Shown here one piece after another: positions 5,293 through 6,990 of a stretch of 6,990 nucleotides of DNA. Below the pieces are notes generated by a model that ran no database searches, was not told where the DNA came from, and worked only from the letters and a program-made list of their open reading frames with translations. Both the position numbers and the translations under genes were made by a program. Source of the stretch: Bacteroidota bacterium (lineage in GTDB: Bacteria > Bacteroidota > Ignavibacteria > Ignavibacteriales > Melioribacteraceae); contig JAEXUB010000172.1 of assembly GCA_023453125.1 (NCBI GenBank), positions 1 to 6,990 of the forward strand. Direction: 5' to 3'. Each line of letters starts with the position of its first letter. The first letter of the stretch is position 1.

Positions 5293-5332
5293 AAAAGAGA
5301 GCCCCGGTTTCCCGCCGGGGCTCTCTTTTTAT
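5293..5332 (+). terminator. Intrinsic terminator after the Cys-rich peptide gene
   Basis: A perfect stem (5293-5307 with 5315-5329, 15 bp counting the A/T end) has loop TTTCCCG and is followed by a T run. It ends the cassette 51 bases after the peptide stop. Bases 5297-5332 match the terminator at 2211-2246 at 34 of 36 positions, including the loop; the two differences are one compensating base pair (T-A there, G-C here). The A run upstream could let it work in both directions. Confidence 0.93.
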
Positions 5333-5434
5333 AGCAGTGTGATATTCAATTATTGATGTTTTTAATGAATATTCCCTCCCGATTTTATAAAAATCCCCTT
5401 TGCAAGGCAGAAAAAGAATAATTAATTTGTTTGT

Positions 5435-6990
5435 ATGAAAAATGCACTCTTAATTGCCATGGTATTGTTTTTTGCGCTGATTCTGGCATTTTCCGAAGAT
5501 CAGCCCCTGCTGCAGATACCGGATTCAGTTCCGGCCGGCAATTACAAAGAGGGAATTCTTGAAAAAGAGGCAAATTCCTATAAACCTGCCGGCAATTATA
5601 AGCTTAATGTAAAGTTTAATCCTGAAGATAAGTACATATCGGTTCAGGAAGAGATCACCTGGAAAAATTATACAGATAGCGAAACAGATGAACTCCGTTT
5701 TCATCTCTATCCGAATGCTTACAGTAACCAAAAGACTATTCTTGCCTCACAATTTGTTTTAGATGAAGATTCGCAGACCCGCGTTGAAACCGAAAGCTTA
5801 ACTGTGGATGGAAAGAAGGGGGAGTTCATTTACATTCAGCCGGAGATAGAAAATCCTTCCGACAGTACAGTAGCCAGGGTAATGCTTGAGAGGAAAGTAA
5901 AACCGGGAGATTCTGTAAAAGTTTATATTAATTATAAAATGAAGATTCCCCGCTCAATCCGGAGGCTGGGATATGCTGCCGGCAGGAATTTTGTATTTCT
6001 CTGCCAGTGGTATCCAAAACTGGGAGTGTTCGAAAATGGAAAATGGACCGCAAGCCAGTATCATCCTTATTTAAATTTTTATTCCGATTTCGGCAATTAT
6101 GATATTACAATAGAATCTCCCAAGGAATATGTTATTGGCGCCTCAGGTGCGCGTTTCTCTAAAGAGGAAAAAGGAAATAGTATTATATGGCGCTACAGGC
6201 AGAGAGGAGTGCACGATTTTGCCTGGTTCGCTTCAGACGATATTCTATTCAAGCAGAAAATATTCAAAAGGGGGGACGGTTCCGGAATTATAATTAATGC
6301 CTTTGTTCAGCCGGAGAGGGAACGCTATTTTGACCGCTATTTTGATGCGGTTGAAAACTCATTACGGTTTCTGGAAAAGAATATCGGTATTTATCCTTAT
6401 GAGACGTTGACTCTGGTAGATGTTCCCCGTTCAGGTGCGGCAGCAGATATGGAATTTCCCGGTATGTTCACTGTTTCGGCCGACTTGTTCTCGCCGGTTA
6501 AGACACATCTTCCCGAAGCTAATGTAATTAAACAGGTCGCCCAGCAGTACTTTTACGGAATTGCCGCCAACAACGAAGTTTATGAGGCCTGGCTCGATGA
6601 AGGATTTTCCACCTATCTGACTGAAAAAATTCTTTCTGAATATTACGGCAAGGAGATGGTTACATTCAAGCTTGCCGGATATATTCCCCTTAACGGTATG
6701 AATCTCCACTCGCTCAGCCAGATTCCGGTTGTTTATACCGTTACTGATATTTCATCGGAAGAGGGGGTAAACAGCCTCGAAAGCTATTATAAAAATGTTA
6801 CTATCGGATCAATTGCCGATACCTCTTTCAGGCTTCCCGATTATTCTTCTTATATTGTAAATTCAGTTCATAAACCTGCTCTTGTTCTCCTTACTCTTGA
6901 AAAATATCTGGGGCGCGACAGGATGATGAATATTATGAGGGTGTATTTTAACGAAAATAAATTCAGGCATCCGAGAGCCGAAAATTTCTA
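5435..6990 (+). CDS. Exported M1-family peptidase homologue, probably inactive; 3' end outside window
   Basis: 518 residues are visible and the frame is still open at the window end. A Sec signal peptide (about 1-20) and a short linker with PAGNYK twice (33-38, 51-56) precede an N-terminal beta domain (about 55-280) and then the gluzincin catalytic-type domain. Family marks are 'DMEFPG' (M339, E340; the GAMEN-like site), 'QQYFYGIAANNEVYEAWLDEGFSTYLTE' at 370-397 and 'KPALVLLTLEKYLG' at 480-493. The zinc motif HExxH should lie 23 residues before E389 of WLDEGF. At exactly that place the protein has K366-Q-V-A-Q370, so both His ligands and the general-base Glu are missing. The catalytic Tyr of the Y-x-K motif is V478. 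The frame is intact, so it looks like a maintained pseudopeptidase, perhaps a binding or scaffold protein, rather than decay. No Shine-Dalgarno is visible; an in-frame stop at 5423 leaves ATG 5435 as first start. The base composition matches dnaK rather than the cassette. Confidence 0.88.
   Translation, partial: MKNALLIAMVLFFALILAFSEDQPLLQIPDSVPAGNYKEGILEKEANSYKPAGNYKLNVKFNPEDKYISVQEEITWKNYTDSETDELRFHLYPNAYSNQKTILASQFVLDEDSQTRVETESLTVDGKKGEFIYIQPEIENPSDSTVARVMLERKVKPGDSVKVYINYKMKIPRSIRRLGYAAGRNFVFLCQWYPKLGVFENGKWTASQYHPYLNFYSDFGNYDITIESPKEYVIGASGARFSKEEKGNSIIWRYRQRGVHDFAWFASDDILFKQKIFKRGDGSGIIINAFVQPERERYFDRYFDAVENSLRFLEKNIGIYPYETLTLVDVPRSGAAADMEFPGMFTVSADLFSPVKTHLPEANVIKQVAQQYFYGIAANNEVYEAWLDEGFSTYLTEKILSEYYGKEMVTFKLAGYIPLNGMNLHSLSQIPVVYTVTDISSEEGVNSLESYYKNVTIGSIADTSFRLPDYSSYIVNSVHKPALVLLTLEKYLGRDRMMNIMRVYFNENKFRHPRAENF

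Overview
The window fits an AT-rich member of the Bacteroidetes/Chlorobi/Ignavibacteria (FCB) group. I lean towards Ignavibacteria or a relative, with moderate to low confidence. The reasons are the Chlorobi/Bacteroidetes-like DnaK with a glutamine-rich tail, a secreted M1-peptidase-fold protein with the 'NNE..WLDEGF' style common in that group, and a 6-bladed beta-propeller / MauE / thioredoxin / small Cys-rich peptide cluster of a kind well known from Bacteroidetes. Several genes carry strong Shine-Dalgarno sequences, which are rare in core Bacteroidetes.

Layout, all on the + strand. (1) 1-2284 is a heat-shock unit: dnaK, missing about 50 N-terminal residues at the window edge, then 25 bp later a small heat-shock protein of the Hsp20 family, then two tandem intrinsic terminators. 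(2) 2285-2648 is a 364-bp AT-rich control region without a convincing gene. It holds a TTGACA box, a run of ten G in the likely promoter spacer, a direct repeat of TGCGGGAAAT 33 bp apart, and three hairpins before the first gene. (3) 2649-5241 is a visibly AT-richer cassette of four genes: a four-helix MauE/DoxX-like redox membrane protein, a membrane-anchored thioredoxin-like protein with CxxC (overlapping the first by 17 bp), an exported 6-bladed beta-propeller protein, and an exported 85-residue peptide with six cysteines. It ends in a terminator almost identical to the one after hsp20. (4) 5435-6990 is an exported M1-family (gluzincin) protein running off the window, in which the zinc-binding HExxH is replaced by KQVAQ and the catalytic Tyr by Val, so it looks like a pseudopeptidase.

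How the parts may work together (inference): dnaK and hsp20 are an ordinary chaperone operon. The cassette reads as a dedicated route for making a disulfide-rich secreted peptide. MauE and the thioredoxin-like protein would pass electrons across the membrane and set the cysteine state of the peptide, and the beta-propeller would bind or display it. The G-run promoter raises the possibility of phase-variable expression. The near-identical terminators on both sides and the change in base composition suggest that the cassette is an accessory insertion between hsp20 and the M1-like gene.
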